NCBI RefSeq assembly: GCF_005843885.1
Contig: NZ_CP040443.1
Span: 5,056,754 to 5,120,753 of the forward strand
Origin: Escherichia sp. E4742
GTDB taxonomy: Bacteria; Pseudomonadota; Gammaproteobacteria; Enterobacterales; Enterobacteriaceae
Direction: 5' to 3'
DNA length: 64,000 nucleotides
Below are positions 33,048 to 41,267 of this stretch, in pieces. A program made the translations under genes and the position numbers. Within the stretch, counting starts at the first letter, position 1. Each line of letters starts with the position of its first letter. The notes under the pieces were generated by a model. It did not search any database, had not been told where the DNA came from, and saw only the letters and a program-made list of their open reading frames with translations.

Positions 33048-34712
33048 ATGAGATCGAAAAGATTTGAAGCACTCGCCAAACGCCCGGTCAACCAGGACGG
33101 TTTCGTTAAAGAGTGGATTGAAGAAGGCTTCATTGCGATGGAAAGCCCGAACGATCCAAAACCGTCAATCAAAATTGTTAACGGCGTCGTCACCGAGCTG
33201 GATGGAAAACCCGCCAGCCAGTTTGACCTGATCGACCACTTTATCGCCCGTTACGGCATCAATCTCGCGCGCGCCGAAGAAGTCATCGCGATGGATTCGG
33301 TCAAACTTGCCAATATGCTGTGCGATCCAAATGTCAAACGTAGCGATATCGTTCCCCTTACCACAGCAATGACGCCCGCCAAAATCGTCGAAGTGGTTTC
33401 GCAGATGAACGTGGTAGAGATGATGATGGCGATGCAGAAAATGCGCGCCCGTCGAACACCATCACAACAGGCTCACGTCACCAACGTCAAAGATAACCCG
33501 GTACAAATTGCCGCCGACGCAGCTGAAGGCGCATGGCGCGGGTTTGATGAACAGGAAACCACCGTTGCCGTTGCTCGCTATGCGCCGTTCAACGCCATCG
33601 CTCTGCTGATAGGTTCACAGGTAGGACGCCCGGGTGTTTTGACCCAGTGTTCACTGGAAGAAGCCACCGAACTGAAACTCGGTATGTTAGGCCACACCTG
33701 CTACGCCGAAACTATTTCTGTCTACGGCACAGAACCTGTTTTCACCGATGGCGATGATACCCCGTGGTCAAAAGGGTTTCTCGCGTCGTCTTATGCTTCT
33801 CGCGGCTTAAAAATGCGCTTTACTTCCGGCTCCGGCTCTGAAGTACAGATGGGCTACGCGGAAGGCAAATCAATGCTTTATCTCGAGGCTCGTTGCATTT
33901 ACATCACCAAAGCCGCAGGCGTACAGGGGCTGCAGAATGGTTCCGTAAGCTGCATCGGTGTTCCATCAGCTGTGCCGTCAGGCATCCGCGCAGTGCTGGC
34001 GGAAAACTTAATTTGCTCATCGCTGGATCTGGAATGTGCCTCCAGTAATGACCAGACCTTTACCCACTCAGATATGCGCCGTACCGCGCGTTTCCTGATG
34101 CAGTTTCTGCCGGGCACTGACTTTATCTCTTCCGGTTTTTCCGCTGTGCCGAACTACGACAACATGTTTGCCGGTTCAAACGAAGACGCCGAAGACTTCG
34201 ATGATTACAACGTCATTCAGCGTGACCTGAAGGTTGATGGCGGTCTGCGACCGGTGCGCGAAGAAGATGTTGTCGCTATCCGCAATAAAGCCGCACGCGC
34301 TTTACAGGCTGTCTTTGCCGGTATGGGATTACCCCTTATTACCGATGAAGAGGTCGAAGCGGCGACCTATGCCCACGGTTCGAAAGATATGCCAGAGCGC
34401 AACATCGTAGAAGACATTAAGTTCGCCCAGGAAATTATCAATAAAAACCGTAACAGCCTGGAAGTGGTGAAAGCCCTGGCGCAAGGCGGTTTTACCGATG
34501 TCGCTCAGGACATGCTCAACATGCAAAAAGCGAAACTGACCGGCGATTATCTCCATACCTCAGCCATTATCGTCGATGACGGACAAGTGCTGTCTGCGGT
34601 CAATGATGTCAATGATTACGCCGGACCGGCTACAGGTTACCGCCTGCAAGGGGAACGCTGGGAAGAGATCAAAAATATTCCCGGTGCACTTGATCCCAAC
34701 GAAATTGACTAA
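33048..34712 (+). CDS. pduC: Propanediol dehydratase large subunit PduC
   Basis: A 554-residue large (alpha) subunit of the adenosylcobalamin-dependent diol dehydratase that turns 1,2-propanediol into propionaldehyde by a radical mechanism. The TIM-barrel catalytic domain covers the central part, with conserved stretches such as MQKMRARRTPSQQAHVTN near 130-147 and FTSGSGSEVQMGYAEGKSM near 263-281. Works as a PduC2D2E2 complex inside the microcompartment. pduD and pduE follow closely. Length is the same as the Salmonella protein. Confidence 0.98.
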   Translation: MRSKRFEALAKRPVNQDGFVKEWIEEGFIAMESPNDPKPSIKIVNGVVTELDGKPASQFDLIDHFIARYGINLARAEEVIAMDSVKLANMLCDPNVKRSDIVPLTTAMTPAKIVEVVSQMNVVEMMMAMQKMRARRTPSQQAHVTNVKDNPVQIAADAAEGAWRGFDEQETTVAVARYAPFNAIALLIGSQVGRPGVLTQCSLEEATELKLGMLGHTCYAETISVYGTEPVFTDGDDTPWSKGFLASSYASRGLKMRFTSGSGSEVQMGYAEGKSMLYLEARCIYITKAAGVQGLQNGSVSCIGVPSAVPSGIRAVLAENLICSSLDLECASSNDQTFTHSDMRRTARFLMQFLPGTDFISSGFSAVPNYDNMFAGSNEDAEDFDDYNVIQRDLKVDGGLRPVREEDVVAIRNKAARALQAVFAGMGLPLITDEEVEAATYAHGSKDMPERNIVEDIKFAQEIINKNRNSLEVVKALAQGGFTDVAQDMLNMQKAKLTGDYLHTSAIIVDDGQVLSAVNDVNDYAGPATGYRLQGERWEEIKNIPGALDPNEID

Positions 34713-34721
34713 GGGTGAGAA

Positions 34722-35390
34722 ATGGAAATTAACGAAAAATTACTACGTCAGATTATCGAAGACGTGCTGGCAGAAATGCAAAACAGCGACAAGTCCGTTT
34801 CATTTCGCGCACCTGTTGCCGCAACAGTCTCTTCCGCGCCGGATACCGGGAATTTTTTAACTGAAATTGGCGAAGCCCAACAAGGCACTCAGCAGGATGA
34901 AGTCATTATTGCTGTAGGCCCAGCATTTGGCCTGGCGCAGACCGTCAATATTATTGGCATTCCGCATAAAAACATCTTGCGCGAAGTCATCGCCGGTATC
35001 GAAGAAGAAGGTATTAAAGCCCGTGTGATTCGCTGCTTTAAATCGTCTGATGTCGCATTCGTGGCGGTCGAAGGCGATCGCCTTAGTGGTTCCGGCATTG
35101 CTATTGGTATTCAGTCAAAAGGCACCACGGTTATCCACCAGCAGGGGCTTCCCCCTTTGTCTAACCTGGAACTTTTCCCGCAAGCGCCTTTGTTGACGCT
35201 GGAAACTTATCGTCAGATTGGTAAAAACGCCGCGCGTTATGCGAAGCGTGAGTCTCCACAACCAGTTCCGACCCTCAACGATCAAATGGCGCGGCCTAAA
35301 TACCAGGCCAAATCAGCCATTTTGCATATCAAAGAGACGAAGTACGTGGTCACTGGCAAAAAACCGCAAGAACTGCGCGTGATGTTTTAA
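34722..35390 (+). CDS. pduD: Propanediol dehydratase medium subunit PduD
   Basis: A 222-residue medium subunit of diol dehydratase. The first 18 residues (MEINEKLLRQIIEDVLAE) form an amphipathic helix, the encapsulation peptide that sends the whole enzyme into the microcompartment. The remainder helps bind the corrin cofactor (VIIAVGPAFGLAQTVNI near 62-78). Located 9 bases after pduC and 14 before pduE. Confidence 0.97.
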   Translation: MEINEKLLRQIIEDVLAEMQNSDKSVSFRAPVAATVSSAPDTGNFLTEIGEAQQGTQQDEVIIAVGPAFGLAQTVNIIGIPHKNILREVIAGIEEEGIKARVIRCFKSSDVAFVAVEGDRLSGSGIAIGIQSKGTTVIHQQGLPPLSNLELFPQAPLLTLETYRQIGKNAARYAKRESPQPVPTLNDQMARPKYQAKSAILHIKETKYVVTGKKPQELRVMF

Positions 35391-35404
35391 CAAAGGAAAC
35401 CTTC

Positions 35405-35923
35405 ATGAATACCGATGCAATTGAGTCGATGGTCAGGGACGTGTTGAACCGCATGAACAGTCTACAGGATGCAGCGCCTGTTTCTGCGGCACCCAACGCG
35501 TCAATACAGAGCGCCAAAGTGACGGATTATCCACTGGCAAATAAACATCCAGAATGGGTTAAAACGGCGACCAATAAAACGCTCGACGATTTCACTCTGG
35601 AGAATGTCCTTAGCGATAAAGTCACCGCCCAGGATATGCGTATAACCCCTGAAACATTGCGTATTCAGGCCGCGATTGCCAGAGATGCGGGGCGTGATCG
35701 CCTGGCGATGAATTTTGAACGCGCTGCCGAGCTTACCTCAGTGCCGGACGATCGCATCCTCGAAATCTACAATGCGTTACGCCCTTATCGTTCGACAAAG
35801 CAAGAACTCATTGCCATTGCTGACGATCTTGAACAGCGTTATCAGGCCAGGATTTGCGCTGCATTTGTCCGTGAAGCTGCGGAACTCTATGTCGAGCGTA
35901 AAAAACTGAAAGGCGACGATTAA
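35405..35923 (+). CDS. pduE: Propanediol dehydratase small subunit PduE
   Basis: A 172-residue small subunit of diol dehydratase. It starts with an amphipathic helix (MNTDAIESMVRDVLNRM) like other cargo proteins of the operon, then a variable linker and the conserved core DYPLANKHPEWVKTATNKTL. AACAAAGGAAACCTTC precedes the ATG. Completes the PduCDE enzyme. Confidence 0.97.
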   Translation: MNTDAIESMVRDVLNRMNSLQDAAPVSAAPNASIQSAKVTDYPLANKHPEWVKTATNKTLDDFTLENVLSDKVTAQDMRITPETLRIQAAIARDAGRDRLAMNFERAAELTSVPDDRILEIYNALRPYRSTKQELIAIADDLEQRYQARICAAFVREAAELYVERKKLKGDD

Positions 35924-35932
35924 GGACGAACT

Positions 35933-37765
35933 ATGCGATATATAGCAGGCATTGATATCGGCAACTCATCGACAGAGGTTGCGCTGGCAACGCTCAGTGC
36001 ATCTGGAGAATTGTCATTCGTGAGTAGCGCCCTGGCGGAAACCACCGGAATTAAAGGTACGTTGCGTAACGTATATGGCATTCAGGAGGCGCTCGCACAG
36101 GCAACGAAAAAAGTCGGCATCAATGTCAGCGATATTTCGCTTATTCGTATCAACGAAGCAACTCCTGTCATTGGCGATGTGGCGATGGAAACCATTACGG
36201 AAACCATCATCACCGAGTCAACCATGATTGGTCACAACCCGAAAACTCCAGGCGGAGTGGGACTGGGCGTGGGGCTCACCATCACTCCACAAGAGTTGTT
36301 AACACGCCCGGCGGATACACCGTACATTCTGGTCGTGTCATCGGCATTTGATTTTGCCGATATCGCGACCATGATAAATGCCTCCGTGCGTGCCGGATAT
36401 CAACTGACTGGCGTTATTCTGCAACGTGATGATGGCGTGCTGGTCAGTAACCGCCTGGAAATCCCTTTACCCATTGTTGACGAAGTCCTCTACATCGATC
36501 GTATTCCGCTCGGCATGCTGGCCGCGATTGAAGTCGCCGTTCCCGGGAAGGTTATCGAAACCCTGTCTAATCCGTATGGGATTGCCACTGTTTTCGCCCT
36601 CAATGCTGAAGAGACTAAAAGTATCGTTCCTGTTGCACGAGCACTCATAGGCAACCGTTCTGCAGTAGTGGTGAAAACACCTTCTGGCGACGTTAAAGCC
36701 CGTTCGATACCCGCCGGAAACATCGAGCTGCTTTCTGCCGGACGTACAATACGAGTTGATGTTGCTGCTGGTGCCGATGTCATTATGAAAGCGGTCGGCG
36801 AGTGCTCAAAACTGGAAAACGTAACGGGAGAACCGGGCACCAACATCGGCGGTATGCTGGAACATGTTCGCCAGACTATGGCGGAACTGACCAATAAACC
36901 CAGCCACGAAATTTTTATTCAGGATTTACTGGCGATAGATACCTCTGTTCCCGTCAGCGTAACCGGTGGGCTGGCTGGTGAATTTTCACTGGAACAGGCA
37001 GTGGGTATCGCTTCAATGGTGAAATCCGACCGACTGCAAATGGCGATGATCGCCAGTGAAATTAAGCAAAAACTGCATGTTGATGTTCAGGTCGGAGGCG
37101 CTGAAGCAGAAGCTGCAATTCAGGGAGCCTTGACTACCCCAGGAACCACACGCCCTCTGGCAATTCTGGACTTAGGCGCAGGTTCTACCGATGCCTCCAT
37201 CATCAATCAGAAAGGGGAAATGATAGCTACTCACCTTGCGGGAGCGGGCGACATGGTGACGATGATTATTGCCAGGGAACTGGGCTTAAATGATCGTTAT
37301 CTGGCAGAAGAAATCAAAAAATACCCGTTGGCAAAAGTAGAAAGCCTGTTCCATTTACGCCATGAAGACGGCAGCGTTCAGTTCTTCCCTACTCCGCTGC
37401 CCCCTCATGTATTTGCCCGCGTTTGTGCGGTGAAACCTGACGAACTGGTGCCTATTCCCGGCGATTTAACACTGGAAAAAGTACGTGCTGTTCGCCGCAG
37501 TGCGAAAAAGCGCGTCTTCGTAACCAATGCCCTGCGCGCGCTACGTCAGGTAAGTCCTGGCGGAAATATTCGCGATATCCCGTTCGTCGTTCTGGTGGGC
37601 GGTTCTTCCCTGGATTTCGAAGTACCGCAGTTAGTCACCGATGCATTGGCGCATTATCGATTGGTCGCCGGACGGGGGAATATCCGTGGTAGTGAAGGCC
37701 CGCGCAATGCGGTAGCTACCGGGCTACTGATTTCCTGGCACAGGGAGTTGGCTCATGGAAAGTAA
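35933..37765 (+). CDS. pduG: Diol dehydratase reactivase large subunit PduG
   Basis: A 610-residue ATP-dependent chaperone-like protein that exchanges damaged cobalamin on inactivated diol dehydratase for fresh adenosylcobalamin. Actin/Hsp70-type nucleotide motifs are visible: GIDIGNSSTEVALA at the N-terminus and LAILDLGAGSTDASII near residue 410. It works with PduH, whose start overlaps the pduG end by 11 bases. Follows pduE by 9 bases. Confidence 0.97.
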   Translation: MRYIAGIDIGNSSTEVALATLSASGELSFVSSALAETTGIKGTLRNVYGIQEALAQATKKVGINVSDISLIRINEATPVIGDVAMETITETIITESTMIGHNPKTPGGVGLGVGLTITPQELLTRPADTPYILVVSSAFDFADIATMINASVRAGYQLTGVILQRDDGVLVSNRLEIPLPIVDEVLYIDRIPLGMLAAIEVAVPGKVIETLSNPYGIATVFALNAEETKSIVPVARALIGNRSAVVVKTPSGDVKARSIPAGNIELLSAGRTIRVDVAAGADVIMKAVGECSKLENVTGEPGTNIGGMLEHVRQTMAELTNKPSHEIFIQDLLAIDTSVPVSVTGGLAGEFSLEQAVGIASMVKSDRLQMAMIASEIKQKLHVDVQVGGAEAEAAIQGALTTPGTTRPLAILDLGAGSTDASIINQKGEMIATHLAGAGDMVTMIIARELGLNDRYLAEEIKKYPLAKVESLFHLRHEDGSVQFFPTPLPPHVFARVCAVKPDELVPIPGDLTLEKVRAVRRSAKKRVFVTNALRALRQVSPGGNIRDIPFVVLVGGSSLDFEVPQLVTDALAHYRLVAGRGNIRGSEGPRNAVATGLLISWHRELAHGK

Positions 37766-38105
37766 AGAACATACGCCCGCTATTGTCGTTACGGAAATAG
37801 GTGACTGTATCAGTACATGGAATGAGGTGCTTCTTGGCATTGAAGAGGAAGGTATCCCCTTTCGCATTCAACATATTCCGTCAGGTGAAGTCATCGATAG
37901 CGCCTGGCAGGCTGCTCGTCAGTCCCCCCTGTTGGTTGGCATAGCCTGCGACCGGGAAAAGCTGATTGTGCATTACAAAAACTTACCGGCATCAGCGCCA
38001 CTGTTTACGCTGATGTATCAACAAGATAACCATGCCCGGCGCAGCATCGGCAATAACGCTGCCCGCCTGGTAAAAGGCATTCCCTTCAGGGAATGCCACT
38101 CATAA
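37755..38105 (+). CDS. pduH: Diol dehydratase reactivase small subunit PduH
   Basis: A 116-residue small subunit of the reactivase, folded like the PduD cofactor-binding domain so that it can swap with it during reactivation. Recognised by GIEEEGIPFRIQHIPSG near residues 28-44 and NNARLVKGIPFR-type C-terminus (GNNAARLVKGIPF). It overlaps pduG by 11 bases, indicating coupled translation. Confidence 0.95.
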   Translation: MESKEHTPAIVVTEIGDCISTWNEVLLGIEEEGIPFRIQHIPSGEVIDSAWQAARQSPLLVGIACDREKLIVHYKNLPASAPLFTLMYQQDNHARRSIGNNAARLVKGIPFRECHS

Positions 38106-38124
38106 TCCACAGGAGAAACGCTGT

Positions 38125-38400
38125 ATGAACAACGCACTAGGACTGGTTGAAACAAAAGGGTTAGTTGGCGCAATTGAAGCCGCAGATGCCATGGTTAAAT
38201 CCGCCAACGTGCAACTGGTTGGCTATGAAAAGATTGGTTCGGGTCTGATTACGGTGATGGTCCGTGGCGATGTTGGCGCAGTAAAAGCCGCCGTTGATGC
38301 AGGAAGCGCCGCCGCAAGCGCCGTTGGCGAAGTGAAATCCTGCCATGTCATCCCGCGGCCACACAGCGATGTTGAGGCCATTTTACCTAAATCTGCATAA
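38125..38400 (+). CDS. pduJ: Microcompartment shell protein PduJ (BMC-H)
   Basis: A 91-residue single BMC-domain hexamer, a paralogue of PduA (MNNALGLVETKGLVGAIEAA...VIPRPHSDVEAILPKSA). It is an abundant facet protein and can partly substitute for PduA depending on gene position. ACAGGAGAAACGCT gives a strong ribosome site, consistent with high expression. Confidence 0.97.
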   Translation: MNNALGLVETKGLVGAIEAADAMVKSANVQLVGYEKIGSGLITVMVRGDVGAVKAAVDAGSAAASAVGEVKSCHVIPRPHSDVEAILPKSA

Positions 38401-38423
38401 CCCCATTCGCTAAGGAGCACAGC

Positions 38424-38846
38424 GTGAAGCAATCACTGGGATTACTTGAAATCAGTGGTCTGGCACTCGCCATCAGTTGCGCAGATGCTATGGCAAAAGC
38501 CGCGTCCATCACGCTGGTTGGCCTTGAGAAGACCAATGGCTCAGGCTGGACGCTCATTAAAATCACCGGTGACGTCGCCTCGGTTAATGCGGCGATCGCG
38601 ACGGGTGCCAGTTTCGCCGAACAGCGAAATGGCCTCGTCGCACACAAAGTGATTGCCCGCCCGGGTGAGGGAATACTGCCCCGCCCAACAGAAGCAATGA
38701 ATATGACGGTGGCAGTAAGCGAAATGCCAGCAACAGTCGCCCTCTCAGAGATTATCAGCTGTAATTTGTGTCTTGATCCCGCGTGTCAACGGCAAAAAGG
38801 TGAACCACGTTCACTTTGTCTGCACTCTGATAAGCGAGGGGAGTAG
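38424..38846 (+). CDS. pduK: Microcompartment shell protein PduK with a cysteine-rich tail
   Basis: A 140-residue BMC-H protein starting at GTG. The BMC domain (residues 1-85) is followed by a linker and a C-terminal segment SCNLCLDPACQRQKGEPRSLC with four cysteines, a possible iron-sulfur or metal site. It is a minor shell protein. The Salmonella protein is about 160 residues as I recall, so the linker is shorter here. AAGGAGCACAGC precedes the start. pduL begins 2 bases after the stop. Confidence 0.92.
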   Translation: MKQSLGLLEISGLALAISCADAMAKAASITLVGLEKTNGSGWTLIKITGDVASVNAAIATGASFAEQRNGLVAHKVIARPGEGILPRPTEAMNMTVAVSEMPATVALSEIISCNLCLDPACQRQKGEPRSLCLHSDKRGE

Positions 38847-38848
38847 CA

Positions 38849-39481
38849 ATGGATAAACAAACCTTGCAGGAGACTGTCAGCCAGGTTCTGGATGAAATGC
38901 GCGAGCGCCCTATCCCACTGGGCGTTTCCAGTCGCCATATTCATCTTTCAACGGCGGATTATGTGCGCCTTTTTCCTGAACAACCGATCAGCGAGAAAAA
39001 GTCATTACTGCAACCTGGTCAATTCGCTGCTGAACAGGTTGTTACGCTGGTGGGACCAAAAGGCAAATTACACAACGTTCGCTTGTTAGGGCCACTACGT
39101 AACTCAAGCCAGGTGGAAATTTCCCGGACTGACGCCAGAACATTAGGGATCACCGCCCCGCTACGTATGTCTGGCGATCTCAGCGGCACACCAGGGATTC
39201 GTCTGATAAGCCCGTTTGCAGAGCTGGAAATCGCTTCTGGCGTTATTATCGCACAACGGCACATTCATATGTCTTCGCTTGATGCCCTGATTTATGGCGT
39301 TACACATGGCGATAAAGTGGCGGTCGCCATTGAAGGTAATGAACGACGACTGATATTCGATAACGTTGCTGTTCGCGTCTCACCAGATATGCGCCTTGAA
39401 ATGCATATTGATACCGACGAGGCCAACGCCGCAGGCGCTGATAATCCTGACGTTTTTGCCACGCTGGTGTCAGTGCCATGA
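38849..39481 (+). CDS. pduL: Phosphotransacylase PduL
   Basis: A 210-residue enzyme of the PduL family, unrelated to Pta, that converts propionyl-CoA and phosphate to propionyl-phosphate and recycles CoA inside the compartment. It has an N-terminal targeting helix (MDKQTLQETVSQVLDEM), and the zinc-binding histidine motifs are visible as VSSRHIHLS near 26-34 and IIAQRHIHMS near 132-141. The stop overlaps the pduM start. No pduW propionate kinase is present, so a kinase elsewhere (AckA or TdcD) must use the product. Confidence 0.96.
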   Translation: MDKQTLQETVSQVLDEMRERPIPLGVSSRHIHLSTADYVRLFPEQPISEKKSLLQPGQFAAEQVVTLVGPKGKLHNVRLLGPLRNSSQVEISRTDARTLGITAPLRMSGDLSGTPGIRLISPFAELEIASGVIIAQRHIHMSSLDALIYGVTHGDKVAVAIEGNERRLIFDNVAVRVSPDMRLEMHIDTDEANAAGADNPDVFATLVSVP

Positions 39482-39969
39482 ATAACAAACTGATGCAACA
39501 CATTGTTGAAGAAGTGATTTTTCGCCTGAAAAAACGTGCGGGGAAAACACTCGCGCTGACGGTTTCGCAACTGCGAGAAGCCAGCGTTCACGAGATAGTT
39601 CATCAGTATGCTTCGTTACAAATTCGATTCGTCGATTTACCGTTGCTGCGACAACTTGCGGAGAACGAAACGTCAGATCGAGCGGTAATCCACATTCACG
39701 AGGCGTTAGCCTGGGGAATACACATTCAATTGTCGTTGCAGAGTCATTTACTGAACACCATCAGGTTGAAAACTCTCGCCCGTCTACCGCTAAGCTGGTG
39801 CGACGAACAAGGAAAACCAATCTACCTTCATCGTGGTCGACTTTTAAGTTATGCCCACGTAGCACCATTATGCGCGGGGATACTGGTACTACAGCGGAAA
39901 TGTTGTGTAACCGCACTTGCCCGTGACGCGGCAATGACCCGAAACATTCAGCTAATCAGGCAGGAGTAA
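39478..39969 (+). CDS. pduM: Microcompartment structural protein PduM
   Basis: A 163-residue protein matching PduM, needed in Salmonella for proper microcompartment assembly; its biochemical role is not known. It has no BMC domain. The N-terminal segment MNNKLMQHIVEEVIFRLKKR resembles the cargo-targeting helices of PduD, PduE and PduP. It overlaps pduL by 4 bases and is followed by pduN after 3. Confidence 0.92.
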   Translation: MNNKLMQHIVEEVIFRLKKRAGKTLALTVSQLREASVHEIVHQYASLQIRFVDLPLLRQLAENETSDRAVIHIHEALAWGIHIQLSLQSHLLNTIRLKTLARLPLSWCDEQGKPIYLHRGRLLSYAHVAPLCAGILVLQRKCCVTALARDAAMTRNIQLIRQE

Positions 39970-39972
39970 CCC

Positions 39973-40248
39973 ATGCATCTCGCTCGAGTCACTGGCGCGG
40001 TGGTATCCACACAAAAATCACCTTCCCTGGTCGGGAAAAAACTGCTGCTGGTTCGCCGGGTCAGTGCTGACGGCGAACTGCCTCTCACGCCATTAACCGG
40101 TGACGAAGTTGCCGTTGATTCAGTCGGTGCAGGCGTCGGTGAGCTGGTACTCCTCAGCAGTGGATCCAGCGCCAGACATGTTTTTAGCGGCCCCAACGAA
40201 GCCATCGACCTGGCAGTGGTCGGCATTGTAGATACGATTTCGCGCTAA
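39973..40248 (+). CDS. pduN: Microcompartment vertex protein PduN (BMC-P)
   Basis: A 91-residue EutN/CcmL-type protein (MHLARVTGAVVSTQKSPSL...GKKLLLVRRVS). Pentamers close the vertices of the polyhedral shell. Such a protein is required once per compartment system, and this is the only one in the operon. Confidence 0.95.
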   Translation: MHLARVTGAVVSTQKSPSLVGKKLLLVRRVSADGELPLTPLTGDEVAVDSVGAGVGELVLLSSGSSARHVFSGPNEAIDLAVVGIVDTISR

Positions 40249-40259
40249 GGAGTTGAAAG

Positions 40260-41267
40260 ATGGCGATTTATACCCGCACAGGTGATTCAGGAAGTACGTC
40301 TCTATTTACCGGACAACGCGTGAGTAAAACTCATCTACGCGTCGAAGCCTACGGCACACTGGATGAACTGAACGCGACACTCAGTCTGTGTTATTGCGCC
40401 ACCGCCATCGAAAGCCATCGCATATTACTGGAAGCCATTCAGCAACAGATATTTTGGTTTAGCGCCGAACTCGCCAGTGAAAGCGAACAGCCATCAGCGC
40501 AGCAGCGTTACATCAGTACGGAAGAAATTGCCGCACTTGAAAAAGCGATCGATAGCGCAATGAGCGCTGTTCCTCCAGTTCACTGTTTCATTCTGCCAGG
40601 ACGTTGTGAAGCCGCGAGCCGCATGCATTTCGCGCGCACGGTAGCCCGGCGGGCTGAAAGATGCCTGGTTGAACTGACAACGGAATCCAGCGTCCGCAAT
40701 GTTTTACTGCACTATATCAACCGGCTTTCCGATTGCCTGTATGCCCTCGCCCGCGTGGAAGACAACGTTGCTCATCAGAACCTGATGATTCAGGAAATCA
40801 CAAAACGTTATCACGAAGCCAACCACACTTCAGCATTAAAGGAACGCACGATGTCGCTCACTTTTCAGGATCTTCATCAGCTCATTCGTAGCGCGGCAAT
40901 GCGTGCGGATGAACTGCATATTCCCGTTGTTATCAGCATTGTCGATGCCAACGGAACAGAAAGTGTTACCTGGCGAATGCCTGATGCACTGCTGGTTAGC
41001 AGTGAACTGGCACCGAAAAAAGCCTGGACCGCCGTGGCGATGAAAACGGCAACACACAAGCTTACGGATACCGTGCAACCGGGGGCGCCACTTTACGGGC
41101 TAGAAAGCCATATGCAAGGCAAAGTCGTCACTTTTGGTGGCGGCTTCCCCCTCTGGCGTGACGGAATATTGCTTGGAGGGCTTGGGATTAGTGGTGGTAG
41201 CGTTGAACAAGACATGGATATTGCCCAATGCGCAATGACGGCAATTAACGTGGGAGAAAACCAATGA
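40260..41267 (+). CDS. pduO: Corrinoid adenosyltransferase PduO
   Basis: A 335-residue two-domain protein. The N-terminal ATP:cob(I)alamin adenosyltransferase domain (about 1-185) shows IYTRTGDSGSTSLFTGQRVSK-type ATP-binding residues (begins TRTGDSGSTSLF at 5-16) and FILPGRCEAASRMHFARTVARRAER near 110. The C-terminal HbpS-like domain (about 198-335, MSLTFQDLHQL onwards) binds heme in the Salmonella protein. It regenerates adenosylcobalamin for PduCDE inside the compartment. Overlaps pduP by 4 bases. Confidence 0.96.
   Translation: MAIYTRTGDSGSTSLFTGQRVSKTHLRVEAYGTLDELNATLSLCYCATAIESHRILLEAIQQQIFWFSAELASESEQPSAQQRYISTEEIAALEKAIDSAMSAVPPVHCFILPGRCEAASRMHFARTVARRAERCLVELTTESSVRNVLLHYINRLSDCLYALARVEDNVAHQNLMIQEITKRYHEANHTSALKERTMSLTFQDLHQLIRSAAMRADELHIPVVISIVDANGTESVTWRMPDALLVSSELAPKKAWTAVAMKTATHKLTDTVQPGAPLYGLESHMQGKVVTFGGGFPLWRDGILLGGLGISGGSVEQDMDIAQCAMTAINVGENQ

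Noticed and set aside
31936..38400. pduA and pduJ (and the BMC parts of pduK and pduT) as a possible repeat or duplication artefact
   Set aside because: They are known paralogous shell genes found in all pdu operons; the DNA differs at many third positions.
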